From Streptomyces physcomitrii (GTDB lineage: Bacteria > Actinomycetota > Actinomycetes > Streptomycetales > Streptomycetaceae), in NCBI RefSeq assembly GCF_012273655.1, contig NZ_JAAWWP010000001.1:62001-126000 (forward strand): 64,000 nucleotides of DNA, written 5' to 3'. This document shows, in pieces, positions 49,657 to 58,786 of this stretch (position 1 is the stretch's first letter; the number at the start of each line of letters is the position of its first letter). The notes beneath the pieces were generated by a model. It had not been told where the DNA came from. It ran no database searches and worked only from the letters and a program-made list of their open reading frames with translations. A program made the translations under genes and the position numbers.

Positions 49657-51030
49657 TCAGAGGTACTCGGTGGGCAGCACCGGCTCACCGCGGGAGAGCT
49701 GGGTGGCCGAGAGCGGCAGCGAGGCGCGGGCCGCCGCGTGCCGCTCGCGCACGGTGTCCAGGGTCTCGCGGGCCAGCACCTCGCCGCCCTTGACCAGCTC
49801 GACCAGGAGTTCCCGCCCTGCCAACTCGGTGGGCAGGCTCCCGGTGCCGATCACCTCGGCCTCGGCGACGCCCTGCGCGTCCAGGCGGCGGGCGGCCCAT
49901 TTGCGGCCGCCGATCGAGGTCTTGCCGCCGGTGGACCTCTTCGCCACCGGCACCAGCGGGGCGGCCGGGTCGGCGGACTCGGCGCGGGCCACCAGCTTGT
50001 AGACCATCGAGCACGTCGGGTGCCCCGAGCCGGTGACCAGCTGGGTGCCGACCCCGTAGGCGTCCACCGGGGCCGCGGCCAGCGAGGCGATGGCGTACTC
50101 GTCCAGGTCGCTGGTGACCACGATGCGGGTGTTCCGGGCGCCCAGCTCGTCCAGCTGCTGGCGCACCCGGTGGGCGACCAGGAGCAGGTCACCGGAGTCG
50201 ATGCGGACGGCGCCCAGCTCGGGCCCCGCGATCTCCACGGCCGCGCGGACCGCCTCGGCGACGTCGTAGGTGTCCACGAGCAGGGTGGTGCCCTGGCCCA
50301 GCGAGTCGACCTGGGCGCGGAAGGCGTCCCGCTCGGTGTCGTGCAGCAGCGTGAACGCGTGCGCGGAGGTGCCGACCGTGGGGATGTCGTAGCGGAAGCC
50401 CGCGGCCAGGTCCGAGGTGCTGGTGAAGCCGCCGATGTAGGCGGCGCGGGAGGCGGCGACCGCGGCCAGCTCGTGGGTGCGGCGGGCGCCCATCTCGATC
50501 AGCGGGCGGCTGCCCGCGGCCGAGGACATCCGGGAGGCCGCGGCGGCGATCGCCGAGTCGTGGTTGAGGATCGACAGGATCACCGTCTCCAGGACCACGC
50601 ACTCGGCGAAGGAGCCCTCCACGCGCAGCACGGGGGAGCCGGGGAAGTAGACCTCGCCCTCCGGGTAGCCCCAGATGTCGCCGTCGAAGCGGTAGGCGGC
50701 GAGCCAGTCCAGGGTGGCGCCGTCCACGATCTTCTTCTCGCGCAGGAAGGCGAGCTGGTCCTCGTCGAAGCGGAAGTTCTCCACCGCGTCCAGGACCCGT
50801 CCGGTCCCGGCGAGGACCCCGTAGCGGCGGCCCTCGGGCAGCCGCCGGGTGAACGCCTCGAAGACCGAACGGCGGTGTGCCGTACCGGACTTGAGGGCGG
50901 CTTGCAGCATGGTGAGTTCGTACTGGTCGGTGAAGAGCGCCGTGGAGGGGACCCCCACCCGCCGCCCGCCGCCGCGGGCGCCCGACGCGCGCCCTTCCTC
51001 AGCTCCCAGCCCCTGATCCACCGAGTGCAT
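49657..51030 (-). CDS. pncB: nicotinate phosphoribosyltransferase
   Basis: Converts nicotinate and PRPP to nicotinate mononucleotide. 457 residues. Recognised by ALFTDQYELTMLQAAL near residue 30, GTSAHAFTLLHDTERDAF near 220 (with the phosphorylated-type His), VDTYDV near 250 and IRIDSGDLL/RIVVTSDLDEYAI near 275-305. Start ATG 51030 gives about 25 extra residues before the conserved part; a later start is possible. Divergent from clpS over a spacer with a 15-bp palindrome. The tail ends EYL. Confidence 0.94.
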   Translation of the reverse strand: MHSVDQGLGAEEGRASGARGGGRRVGVPSTALFTDQYELTMLQAALKSGTAHRRSVFEAFTRRLPEGRRYGVLAGTGRVLDAVENFRFDEDQLAFLREKKIVDGATLDWLAAYRFDGDIWGYPEGEVYFPGSPVLRVEGSFAECVVLETVILSILNHDSAIAAAASRMSSAAGSRPLIEMGARRTHELAAVAASRAAYIGGFTSTSDLAAGFRYDIPTVGTSAHAFTLLHDTERDAFRAQVDSLGQGTTLLVDTYDVAEAVRAAVEIAGPELGAVRIDSGDLLLVAHRVRQQLDELGARNTRIVVTSDLDEYAIASLAAAPVDAYGVGTQLVTGSGHPTCSMVYKLVARAESADPAAPLVPVAKRSTGGKTSIGGRKWAARRLDAQGVAEAEVIGTGSLPTELAGRELLVELVKGGEVLARETLDTVRERHAAARASLPLSATQLSRGEPVLPTEYL

Positions 51031-51126
51031 GTCTGCTTCTCCTCGCGATGCGCACGGGCGTCCGGCACCTGCCGGGTCACCGGGACGGGCCCGGTTTCGT
51101 TCGACAGACCGGATGCTACCCCCATC

Positions 51127-51141
51127 TCGTCAGTCTGACGA
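51127..51141. promoter_or_regulatory. 15-bp palindrome in the pncB-clpS divergent spacer
   Basis: TCGTCAG-T-CTGACGA is a perfect palindrome with one central base, 97 bases upstream of the pncB start and 52 upstream of clpS. Its position fits an operator for NAD-salvage control (NrtR-type regulators act on pncB genes in some actinobacteria); this identity is a guess. Confidence 0.6.
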
Positions 51142-51192
51142 TTTCTCGGGTCCGTTTGTGCGCCACGCCACCTCAGGTGGCAGCATGGCCGT

Positions 51193-51501
51193 GTGACCGC
51201 TCCCGCTCCCATGGAAACCGAACGCACCGAAGCGGCGGAGGAGACTTTCGCCGTGCCCGAGCCGGACCTGCCCTGGGTCACGATCGTGCACAACGACCCG
51301 GTCAACCTGATGAGCTACGTGACGTACGTGTTCCAGACGTACTTCGGCTACTCCAAGGACAAGGCCACCAAGCTCATGCTGGACGTGCACCACAAGGGCC
51401 GCGCCGTGGTCTCCAGCGGGAGCCGCGAGGAGATGGAGCGCGACGTGCAGGCACTGCACGGATACGGTCTGTGGGCCACCCTCCAGCAGGACAGAAAGTA
51501 G
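51193..51501 (+). CDS. clpS: ClpS adaptor
   Basis: 102 residues. Binds the ClpA/ClpC N-domain and delivers N-degron substrates to ClpP. Conserved core: [20 protein letters not shown] near residue 29, with the Asn-Asp pair for substrate N-terminus binding, and [23 protein letters not shown] near 60. GTG 51193 or ATG 51211 could be the start. The next gene, DUF2017, follows 18 bases later, the usual neighbour of clpS in actinobacteria. Confidence 0.95.
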   Translation: MTAPAPMETERTEAAEETFAVPEPDLPWVTIVHNDPVNLMSYVTYVFQTYFGYSKDKATKLMLDVHHKGRAVVSSGSREEMERDVQALHGYGLWATLQQDRK

Positions 51502-51519
51502 ACGGGGTCACTCAAGTCC

Positions 51520-52158
51520 ATGGCAGGTCATTTCGAAGCGATCCCGGGGGGCGGCGCCGCCGTCGCCCTCGACGAGGTCGAGATCTCGATCATCCGCTCG
51601 CTCTCCGTCCAGCTCCTGGAGCTGGTCGGCCCCGGGCCCGGCGGTGAGGACTCCGGCTCCGCCGACCCGCTCGACGAGCTGTTCGCCGAGGGCCCGAGCG
51701 AACCGCCCTCCGACCCGGTGCTCCGGCGCCTCTTCCCGGACGCCTACGGCGGACCCGACGGCGCGGCCGAGGGCGCGGGCGGCGACCCGGCCGCCGAGGA
51801 GCAGCAGCGCGCCTACTCCGCGGAGTTCCGGCGCTTCACCGAGAACGACCTGCGGGCCCGCAAGCGGGAGGACGCGCTCGCGGTGATCCGCAGCCTCGAC
51901 TCGCTGAGCCTGGAGCGCGAGGGCGGCGCCGAGGAGGCCGAGGCCCTGCTCGAACTCAGCCCGGAGCAGTCCCGGCAGTGGCTCAGCTCCCTCAACGACC
52001 TGCGGCTCGCGATCGGCGCCCGCCTCGACGTCGCCGACGAGGAGGACACCGACCTCCTCTACCGGCTCCCGGACAGCGATCCGCGCAAGCCGATGGTGAT
52101 GGCCTACCTCTGGCTCGGCGGACTCCAGGAGACCCTGGTCGGCACCCTGATGCCCTGA
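51520..52158 (+). CDS. DUF2017 family protein
   Basis: 212 residues, conserved neighbour of clpS in actinobacteria. Two helical parts: VALDEVEISIIRSLSVQLLELVG near residue 12, and RRFTENDLRARKREDALAVIRSLDSL near 105; a C-terminal QWLSSLNDLRLAIGARLDVADEED and YLWLGGLQETLVGTLM. Function unknown; constant pairing with clpS suggests a role around ClpCP proteolysis (inference). An 8-bp hairpin at 52214-52234 probably terminates this pair. Confidence 0.88.
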   Translation: MAGHFEAIPGGGAAVALDEVEISIIRSLSVQLLELVGPGPGGEDSGSADPLDELFAEGPSEPPSDPVLRRLFPDAYGGPDGAAEGAGGDPAAEEQQRAYSAEFRRFTENDLRARKREDALAVIRSLDSLSLEREGGAEEAEALLELSPEQSRQWLSSLNDLRLAIGARLDVADEEDTDLLYRLPDSDPRKPMVMAYLWLGGLQETLVGTLMP

Positions 52159-52609
52159 CCGCCCCGCGCCTCGGCCCTCCGGCGCCTCGGCCCTCCCGCG
52201 CCCCAGCCTCCCGCGGCCGCCCTCGTGGCGGCCGTCGCGGTGTCCGGGCTCACGTCCCCGGCGCCGGTACGCGGCGGGCGGCGGACCCCGCGGGCCACCT
52301 CCTCGGGCGTTCGCTCAACGGACGCTCAACTCCGTATAACGATCCCGTCACCCCCGCTGCGGCTTTCGCCGTGGCATGCGAGTTCTGTCCGGTTCTTCCT
52401 GTGGGGTGTGCCACAAGTGTCCGCTCCGGGCGCTCCGGACGCCGTGATACATCTTCACGACCACCGGCGGGACGCCACCCATGTCACCGCCGGGGCGCAC
52501 CCGCCGGGCCGACCGCCCGGCAGGCACTCCATCAGCATCCGGGGGGATCGGGACCCGATCCGCGGCCTTGAATCGGCCCGGGTCGGCCATGGAGAAAGGC
52601 GCTCGAACG
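52159..52609. other. 451-base gap before the amino acid permease gene
   Basis: Contains the terminator hairpin of the clpS unit (CGGCCGCC at 52214-52221 with 52227-52234) and a -10-like TATAAC at 52336-52341 without a clear -35. No gene recognised in the remainder. Confidence 0.55.
52214..52234. terminator. 8-bp hairpin after DUF2017 gene
   Basis: CGGCCGCC pairs with GGCGGCCG across five bases; short but GC-only. Confidence 0.65.
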
Positions 52610-54076
52610 ATGACCTCAGCGCGGGTCGGCAAGCAGCAGGACGGCCCGGCGGCCGACGCCGCCGGAGCGCCCGGCGCCCACCAGGGCGAGGGCTACCAGC
52701 GCGGGCTCGGTGCCCGGCAGATCCAGATGATCGCGATCGGCGGTGCCATCGGCACCGGCCTGTTCCTCGGCGCGGGCAAGGCCATCGCGAAGGCCGGGCC
52801 GAGCCTCATCCTCGCCTACGCGATCGCGGGCCTGGTGATCTTCTTCATCATGCGCGCCCTCGGCGAACTGCTCATGTACCGCCCGGTCTCCGGCTCCTTC
52901 TCGGAGTACGCCCGGGAGTTCGTGGGCCCCTTCGCGGGATACGTCACCGGCTGGACGTACTGGCTCTTCTGGGTCGTCACCGGCATCACCGAGGTCACCG
53001 CGGCCGCCGAGTACATGACGTACTGGTTCGACATCCCGCAATGGGTCTCGGCGCTGGTCTTCACGCTGATCCTCTACGGGGTGAACCTGATCTCCGTGAA
53101 GGTCTTCGGTGAGCTGGAGTTCTGGTTCTCGATGGTCAAGGTCACCGCGATCATCGGCATGATCCTCATCTGCGCCGGCATCCTCACCCTCGGCTTCTCC
53201 GACGCGGGCGACACCGCCTCCGTCAGCCACCTCTGGTCCGACGGCGGCTTCTTCCCCAAGGGCGTCGGCGGCACCCTGATGACCCTGCAGATCGTGATGT
53301 TCGCCTTCCTCGCGGTCGAGCTGGTCGGTGTCACCGCGGGCGAGTCCAAGGACCCGGAGAAGACCCTGCCCAAGGCGATCAACACGGTGCCCTGGCGGAT
53401 CGCCGTCTTCTACGTCGGCGCCCTGATCATGATCCTCTCGGTGGTGCCCTGGACCCAGTTCCAGCCGGGCGTCTCGCCGTTCGTCGCCGCCTTCGAGAAG
53501 ATGGGCCTCGCCGCGGGCGCGGGCATCGTCAACTTCGTGGTGCTGACCGCGGCCCTGTCCTCCTGCAACTCCGGCATGTACTCCACCGGCCGGATGCTGC
53601 GCGACCTCGCCCTCAACGGGCAGGGGCCCCGCTTCTTCACCCGCCTCACCCGCAGCGGCACCCCGCTGGTCGGCACCACCTTCTCGGCGGCACTGATGAT
53701 GGTCGGCGTCTGGATCAACTACCAGTGGCCCGGCGAGGCCTTCGACTACGTGGTCTCCTTCGCCACCATCTCCGGCATGTGGGCCTGGATCATGATCCTG
53801 GTCTGCCAGATCCGCTACCGCGCCAAGGCCGACCGCGGCGAGCTGCCCGGCTCCTCCTTCCGCGCCCCCGGCGCCCCGTGGACCAGCGTCTTCTCGCTCG
53901 CCTTCATCGGCATGGTCATCGTGATGATGGGCATCGACAAGGACGCCCGGGTCTCGCTCTACTGCGCCCCCGTCTGGGCCCTGATCATGTTCGTCTCCTA
54001 CCAGGTCCTGAAGTCCCGCAACCCGGACGCCTTCGACCGCACCCCGGTCCAGGGCGCCGCCGCCCCGCGCGACTGA
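52610..54076 (+). CDS. amino acid permease (AAT/APC family)
   Basis: 488 residues with 12 predicted helices. Opens with RGLGARQIQMIAIGGAIGTGLFLGAGKAI near residue 28, the signature of amino acid transporters of the AAT group (GabP, AnsP, AroP-like). ESKDPEKTLPKAINTVPWRI near 247 is the conserved loop. Likely imports an amino acid with protons; which one is not evident. The ATG 52610 is preceded by GGAGAAAGG; ATG 52589 is also in frame but overlaps that site. A 17-bp hairpin follows the stop. Confidence 0.92.
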   Translation: MTSARVGKQQDGPAADAAGAPGAHQGEGYQRGLGARQIQMIAIGGAIGTGLFLGAGKAIAKAGPSLILAYAIAGLVIFFIMRALGELLMYRPVSGSFSEYAREFVGPFAGYVTGWTYWLFWVVTGITEVTAAAEYMTYWFDIPQWVSALVFTLILYGVNLISVKVFGELEFWFSMVKVTAIIGMILICAGILTLGFSDAGDTASVSHLWSDGGFFPKGVGGTLMTLQIVMFAFLAVELVGVTAGESKDPEKTLPKAINTVPWRIAVFYVGALIMILSVVPWTQFQPGVSPFVAAFEKMGLAAGAGIVNFVVLTAALSSCNSGMYSTGRMLRDLALNGQGPRFFTRLTRSGTPLVGTTFSAALMMVGVWINYQWPGEAFDYVVSFATISGMWAWIMILVCQIRYRAKADRGELPGSSFRAPGAPWTSVFSLAFIGMVIVMMGIDKDARVSLYCAPVWALIMFVSYQVLKSRNPDAFDRTPVQGAAAPRD

Positions 54077-54104
54077 GGCTCCCGGACGCCTCGGTGTCCA
54101 GCAT

Positions 54105-54145
54105 GCGGGCCGCTCCGTACCAGCCAGTGGTACGGAGCGGCCCGC
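54105..54145. terminator. 17-bp perfect hairpin after the permease gene
   Basis: GCGGGCCGCTCCGTACC (54105-54121) pairs exactly with 54129-54145 around a seven-base loop. Ends 17 bases before the mec start, so it insulates the two genes. Confidence 0.93.
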
Positions 54146-54162
54146 CGCATATTCTGGGCCCC

Positions 54163-54585
54163 ATGCTGACCCTCACCCAGGACCTCTACGACCGCATCGT
54201 CGCGCACGCCCGGCAGGACCACCCCGACGAGGCCTGCGGAGTCGTCGCGGGCCCTGCGGGCAGCGGGCGCCCCGAGCGGTTCGTGCCGATGCTGAACGCC
54301 GCCCGCTCGCCCACCTTCTACGAGTTCGACTCCGCGGATCTGCTGAAGCTCTACCGGGAGATGGACGACCGGGACGAGGAGCCGGTGATCATCTACCACT
54401 CGCACACCGCCACCGAGGCCTACCCCTCCCGCACCGACCTCTCCTACGCCAACGAGCCCGGCGCCCACTACGTCCTGGTCTCCACCGCCGACACCGACGG
54501 GGCCGGGGAGTTCCAGTTCCGCTCCTTCCGGATCACGGAGGGGGAGGTCACCGAGGAGGAGGTGCGGGTCGTGCGGGCGTACTGA
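54163..54585 (+). CDS. mec: Mec-type JAMM metallopeptidase
   Basis: 140 residues, M67 family. The JAMM motif is present: Glu in HPDEACGVVAG (about residue 21), then HSHTATEAYPSRTD (His85, His87, Asp98). In mycobacteria Mec releases cysteine from the CysO-cysteine adduct. Here cysO and cysM are 1.5 kb downstream, with an SDR and leader peptide between. It may also trim the two extra residues at the CysO C-terminus. Start ATG lies next to the permease terminator. Confidence 0.92.
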   Translation: MLTLTQDLYDRIVAHARQDHPDEACGVVAGPAGSGRPERFVPMLNAARSPTFYEFDSADLLKLYREMDDRDEEPVIIYHSHTATEAYPSRTDLSYANEPGAHYVLVSTADTDGAGEFQFRSFRITEGEVTEEEVRVVRAY

Positions 54586-54623
54586 GCGCAGTCCGCCGTC
54601 GACACCCGCCTCGACACCGGGAA

Positions 54624-54658
54624 GCGCCCGGCCGGCGCGGCGTGCGCGGGCCGGGCGC
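54624..54658. terminator. 10-bp hairpin between mec and the convergent SDR gene
   Basis: GCGCCCGGCC (54624-54633) pairs with GGCCGGGCGC (54649-54658) over a 15-base loop. Confidence 0.75.
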
Positions 54659-54728
54659 ACGAGGCGCACCGGGTGAAGACGGGCCCGAGGGGGAGCAGGC
54701 CGCGGTCCCGAGACACCTCACCCCGGGC

Positions 54729-55523
54729 CTACGCGGTTGTCGCGATGCCGCCGTCGACAGGGATCACGGTGCCTGTGAGGTAGGCGCCTGCCCGGCTGGC
54801 GAGGAACACGGCGACACCCGCCATGTCGTCGTCGCGGCCGATCCGGCGCAGTGGGGCCGACGCCGCGACGGCCTCGCCGAACTCGTCGAGGATCGCCGCC
54901 GTCATGGCCGACGGGAACGGCCCCGGCGCCACGGCGTTCACGGTGACGTGCTGCGGTCCCAGCTCCTTGGCGAGCACTCTGGTGAGTTGGTGCAGTGCGG
55001 CCTTGCTGCTGGAGTACGAGTAGTTGGGCCGCTGGGGGATGTGGAGGGCGGCGATGCTGCCGATATTGATGATCCGCGCGGGGTCGTCGGCGGTGCCCGC
55101 CTCGCGAAGCGCGGGCAGCAGCGCTTGGACCAGCCAGAACGGCGACTTCAGGTTGAGGTCGACGACCGTGTCCCAGGCCTCGTCGGGGAAGGTCGCCAGC
55201 GGCTCGTCCCAGATGGCGCCCGCGTTGTTGACGAGGATGTCGAGGCGCTCGGACTCGCCGGTGACGAGGCCGGACAGCCGCCGGCACTCGTCGTGGCGGG
55301 ACAGGTCGGCGGGGACGGCCCGCACCTCACCGCAGCGGGACAGCTGCTCCTGCGCCTGAGCGCACGCCTCCGCGTCGCGTGAGCTGATGACCACGCGAGC
55401 GCCTGCCTGGAGGAGGCCGCGCGCGATCATCAGACCGATGCCTCGGGTGCCACCGGTGACCAGCGCGCGCTTTCCCCGCAGATCGAAGAGTTCCGCATGC
55501 GTGGCGAATGGGTTGTCGGTCAC
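54729..55523 (-). CDS. short-chain dehydrogenase/reductase inserted in the cysteine locus
   Basis: 264 residues. TGGTRGIGLMIARGLL near residue 24 (cofactor), NNAGAIWDEPLATF near 100, Ser in INIGSIAALH near 152 and YSYSSSKAALHQL near 166 for the Tyr-Lys pair; C-terminal YLTGTVIPVDGGIATTA. Closest pattern is gluconate 5-dehydrogenase or beta-ketoacyl-ACP reductase-like SDR. GTG 55523 has GGAAGG eight bases upstream. Encoded against the cysteine genes and flanked by its own operator-like repeat at 55602-55619, it looks like an insertion into an otherwise conserved locus. Confidence 0.88.
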   Translation of the reverse strand: MTDNPFATHAELFDLRGKRALVTGGTRGIGLMIARGLLQAGARVVISSRDAEACAQAQEQLSRCGEVRAVPADLSRHDECRRLSGLVTGESERLDILVNNAGAIWDEPLATFPDEAWDTVVDLNLKSPFWLVQALLPALREAGTADDPARIINIGSIAALHIPQRPNYSYSSSKAALHQLTRVLAKELGPQHVTVNAVAPGPFPSAMTAAILDEFGEAVAASAPLRRIGRDDDMAGVAVFLASRAGAYLTGTVIPVDGGIATTA

Positions 55524-55601
55524 TTGCTGCCTTCCAGCCGATCGTGGGGGATGACGCGTCGACGCGTGGGGCGTGCGCTTCGGCCGTCGCGACGCTAGGA
55601 C

Positions 55602-55619
55602 CTTGAAGCACACTTCAAG
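55602..55619. promoter_or_regulatory. 18-bp inverted repeat, candidate MerR-type operator of the SDR gene
   Basis: CTTGAAGCACACTTCAAG has 7-bp arms around CACA and lies about 80 bases upstream of the SDR start. On the SDR strand, TTGAAG could serve as -35 of its promoter. Such 18-bp symmetric elements are typical of MerR/SoxR-like control; no regulator gene is adjacent. Confidence 0.55.
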
Positions 55620-55784
55620 CAAGCTGATGCCGGTCCCGTCGTCTGCGCGGTCTCGCCGGTGGTGGCCGCGCGGAGCGTCGCAGGGGCCGGCTCACCCACG
55701 GTCACCCCTCTGCCCGGTCCCGTCTGACGAACAGAATCCGTCCAGGATGCGAGACGCCATTCCGGAACCCGGACCGGGAATCGC

Positions 55785-55790
55785 TACGAT
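55785..55790 (+). promoter_or_regulatory. -10 box of leaderless leader-peptide transcript
   Basis: TACGAT ends six bases before the ATG of the leader peptide, so the mRNA would start at or within a base or two of that ATG. No strong -35 is visible; imperfect ATTCC...GGAAT arms lie just upstream (55759-55780). Confidence 0.5.
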
Positions 55791-55796
55791 GCCCCC

Positions 55797-55958
55797 ATGG
55801 TTCTCCATGACGTGAGCGAAACGACGACGCCGGGCGCCCCGCTCGCCGCGTCCGCTCGCGCGCGCTCCGCCTCCGGCCTGCTCGGGGCCTTCGGCTGCGG
55901 AGCGGCGCGGCTGCACGTCGACCTGTGCAGGCTCGCCAGCGCCATCTGTCAGCACTGA
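55797..55958 (+). CDS. Cys-containing putative leader peptide of the cysO-cysM operon
   Basis: 53 residues, too short for usual ORF calling. It ends RLHVDLCRLASAICQH, with cysteine codons TGC and TGT close together near the stop (residues 44 and 51). The HVDLCR-x-ASAIC pattern is the hallmark of streptomycete leader peptides placed before sulfur-metabolism genes. It lies 107 bases before cysO. Ribosome stalling at the Cys codons when cysteine is scarce could control the operon (inference). A TACGAT box just six bases before the ATG suggests a leaderless message. An extra Cys at residue 34 is unusual. Confidence 0.75.
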   Translation: MVLHDVSETTTPGAPLAASARARSASGLLGAFGCGAARLHVDLCRLASAICQH

Positions 55959-56065
55959 CACCTGCCGCCGCCCGGCCATGGGCCCGCGGCGCAAGCCCCC
56001 GCGCCGAGGGGCCCCCGGGGCCCCGCGCCCCTCCCCGATCTGCCCTCCCGAAGGAGCCCACCACC

Positions 56066-56344
56066 ATGGCCATCGAGGTCCGCATCCCGACCATCCTCCG
56101 TACCTACACCGACGGCCAGAAGGCGGTCGAGGGCACCGGAGGCACCCTCGCCGAACTCCTCGCCGACCTGGACTCGCGCCACACCGGCATCCGCGAGCGG
56201 GTCGTCGACGGCGAGCAGCTGCGCCGGTTCGTGAACGTCTACCTCAACGACGAGGACGTGCGCTTCCTCGACGGCATCGACACCAAGCTGAGCGACGGCG
56301 ACAACGTGACCATCCTCCCGGCCGTCGCCGGCGGAAGCCGCTGA
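56066..56344 (+). CDS. cysO: CysO sulfur-carrier protein (MoaD/ThiS-like)
   Basis: 92 residues, ubiquitin-like fold. Accepts sulfur as a C-terminal thiocarboxylate and hands it to CysM for cysteine synthesis. RTYTDGQKAVEGTGGTLAELL near residue 13 and VYLNDEDVRFLDGIDTKLSDGD near 57 are typical. The end is AVAGGSR: the Gly-Gly needed for activation is followed by two extra residues, so trimming is needed first, perhaps by the JAMM peptidase nearby. AGGAG site nine bases before the ATG. Six bases to cysM. Confidence 0.93.
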   Translation: MAIEVRIPTILRTYTDGQKAVEGTGGTLAELLADLDSRHTGIRERVVDGEQLRRFVNVYLNDEDVRFLDGIDTKLSDGDNVTILPAVAGGSR

Positions 56345-57301
<957 letters not shown>

Positions 57302-57605
57302 GCCACCGGGACCGGCACCGGGACCGGCCACCGGTCTGAGCCGCACCGGCACCGCACATCGAGGGCGCACCCCCCCTGCACACCGGGAGTGCGCCCTCGC
57401 CCCTTTCCCCCTCCCGGGCGCCCCGCACACCTGCCGCCGCGGGCTTTTCCGTACACCTCTGCCCGGGGCCATCCGAACCGGTGACAGCGCAGGTGAGTTC
57501 TCCCACAACGGCCCGCCGCGGAGGAGCGGCCCCCAGTTCCGCGCCTTACCCTCGACGGACCCGTACGCCCCCCCGTCCCCTGCCAGCGCGGAGGTTCCAG
57601 CTCCC
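57302..57605. other. 304-base gap after cysM
   Basis: Contains short 12-nt CGGGACCGGCAC-like repeats just after the stop, the cysM terminator, and the upstream region of the metallo-hydrolase gene. No gene seen. Confidence 0.55.
57361..57398. terminator. 10-bp hairpin after cysM
   Basis: GAGGGCGCAC (57361-57370) pairs with GTGCGCCCTC (57389-57398). Confidence 0.8.
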
Positions 57606-58358
57606 ATGAAGCTCACCGTCGTCGGCTGCTCGGGGTCGTTCCCGTCCGCGGAATCGGCCTGTTCGAGCTACCTCGTCGAGGCCGACGGCTTCCGGCTGCT
57701 CCTCGACCTGGGCAACGGTGCCCTCGGCGAGCTGCAGCGCCACTGCGGTCTCTACGACCTCGACGCGATCTTCCTCAGCCATCTGCACGCCGACCACTGC
57801 ATCGACATGCTCGGCTACTTCGTCGCCCGCTACTACCGGCACGACGGCGGCCGCTGCCCCGCCCTGCCCGTCTACGGCCCCGAGGGCACCGAACAGCGCC
57901 TGACCACCGCCTACGCCGACACCCCGAGCGCCTCCTCGATGAGCGAGGTCTTCGACTTCCGCACCGTCAAGCCGGCCGCCTTCGAGATCGGCCCCTTCGC
58001 GGTACGCACCGAGCGGGTGCGCCACCCCGTCGAGGCCTACGCCATCCGCCTCGAACACGGCGGCCGCTCCCTCACCTACTCCGGCGACACCGGGGTGGCC
58101 CCCGAACTCGACGCCCTCGCCGAGGGCAGCGACCTCTTCCTGTGCGAAGCCGCCTTCACGCACGGCAAGGAGGACGTCCCCGACCTGCACCTCAACGGCC
58201 GCGAGGCGGGCGAGAGCGCCCGGCGCGCGGGCGTGGGCCGCCTGGTGCTGACCCACATCCCGCCGTGGACCGACGCCGGGACCAACCTCGCCGACGCCCG
58301 CGAGGTCTTCGAGGGCCCGGTCGAACTCGCCGCCCCCCGCGCCACGTACGAGATCTGA
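57606..58358 (+). CDS. metallo-beta-lactamase fold hydrolase
   Basis: 250 residues. LSHLHADHCIDM (about residues 58-69) is the HxHxDH metal motif; further ligands in ERVRHPVEAY near 139, YSGDTG near 160 and LVLTHIPPW near 215. The pattern resembles RNase Z-like/PQQB-like hydrolases (ElaC family), but without the exosite of true RNase Z. Conserved in actinobacteria between cysM and rph; substrate unknown, possibly a cyclic nucleotide or RNA. A hairpin after the stop isolates it from nagF. Confidence 0.9.
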   Translation: MKLTVVGCSGSFPSAESACSSYLVEADGFRLLLDLGNGALGELQRHCGLYDLDAIFLSHLHADHCIDMLGYFVARYYRHDGGRCPALPVYGPEGTEQRLTTAYADTPSASSMSEVFDFRTVKPAAFEIGPFAVRTERVRHPVEAYAIRLEHGGRSLTYSGDTGVAPELDALAEGSDLFLCEAAFTHGKEDVPDLHLNGREAGESARRAGVGRLVLTHIPPWTDAGTNLADAREVFEGPVELAAPRATYEI

Positions 58359-58394
58359 GCCCGCGCGAGCACCGCGCCCCCGCACTCCCCTCCC

Positions 58395-58430
58395 GAAGGC
58401 CCCGCGCCCGTGACCGCTCGCGGGGCCTTC
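58395..58430. terminator. 12-bp hairpin after metallo-hydrolase gene
   Basis: GAAGGCCCCGCG (58395-58406) pairs exactly with 58419-58430 over a 12-base loop. Confidence 0.88.
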
Positions 58431-58552
58431 GCCGGTGCCGGGCGGGCGGGTGCCGGGGGCCGGGGCACCGCCCGTGAAGATCGGCGGACCGTGGGTTAAC
58501 GTGACAAAACGGACCGCGTGGGCGCGGGCCACCGAAACCCCCGGAGCGCACC

Positions 58553-58786
58553 ATGGCCACCAAGGCAGAGAAGATCGTCGCCGGACTGGGCGGAGTCGAG
58601 AACATCATCGAGGTCGAGGGCTGCGTCACGCGCCTGCGCACCGAGGTCGAGAACCAGGACAACGTCGACGAGGCCGCGCTCAAGGCGGCCGGCGCCCACG
58701 GGGTCGTCAAGATGGGCAGCGCCGTGCAGGTCGTCATCGGCAGCGACGCCGACCCCGTCGTGCACGAGATCGAGGACATGATGTGA
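58553..58786 (+). CDS. nagF: PTS EIIB component, NagF-like
   Basis: 77 residues, a complete glucose-family EIIB domain. The phosphorylated cysteine is in EVEGCVTRLRTEV (about residue 24), followed by AAGAHGVVKMGSAVQVVIG. It passes phosphate from EIIA to an EIIC permease for N-acetylglucosamine. In S. coelicolor, as recalled, nagF sits next to nagE1/nagE2 permease genes; here no EIIC gene lies on either side (the neighbours are the metallo-hydrolase and rph). So the permease must be elsewhere or lost. GGAG site seven bases before the ATG. No DasR box recognised upstream. Confidence 0.9.
   Translation: MATKAEKIVAGLGGVENIIEVEGCVTRLRTEVENQDNVDEAALKAAGAHGVVKMGSAVQVVIGSDADPVVHEIEDMM

Noticed and set aside
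55623..56065. Riboswitch (SAM or similar) upstream of cysO
   Set aside because: No recognisable riboswitch core; the region is explained by the leader peptide and short spacer.
58359..58552. DasR (dre) site upstream of nagF
   Set aside because: No match to the ACTGGTCTAGACCACT-type element could be found by eye.
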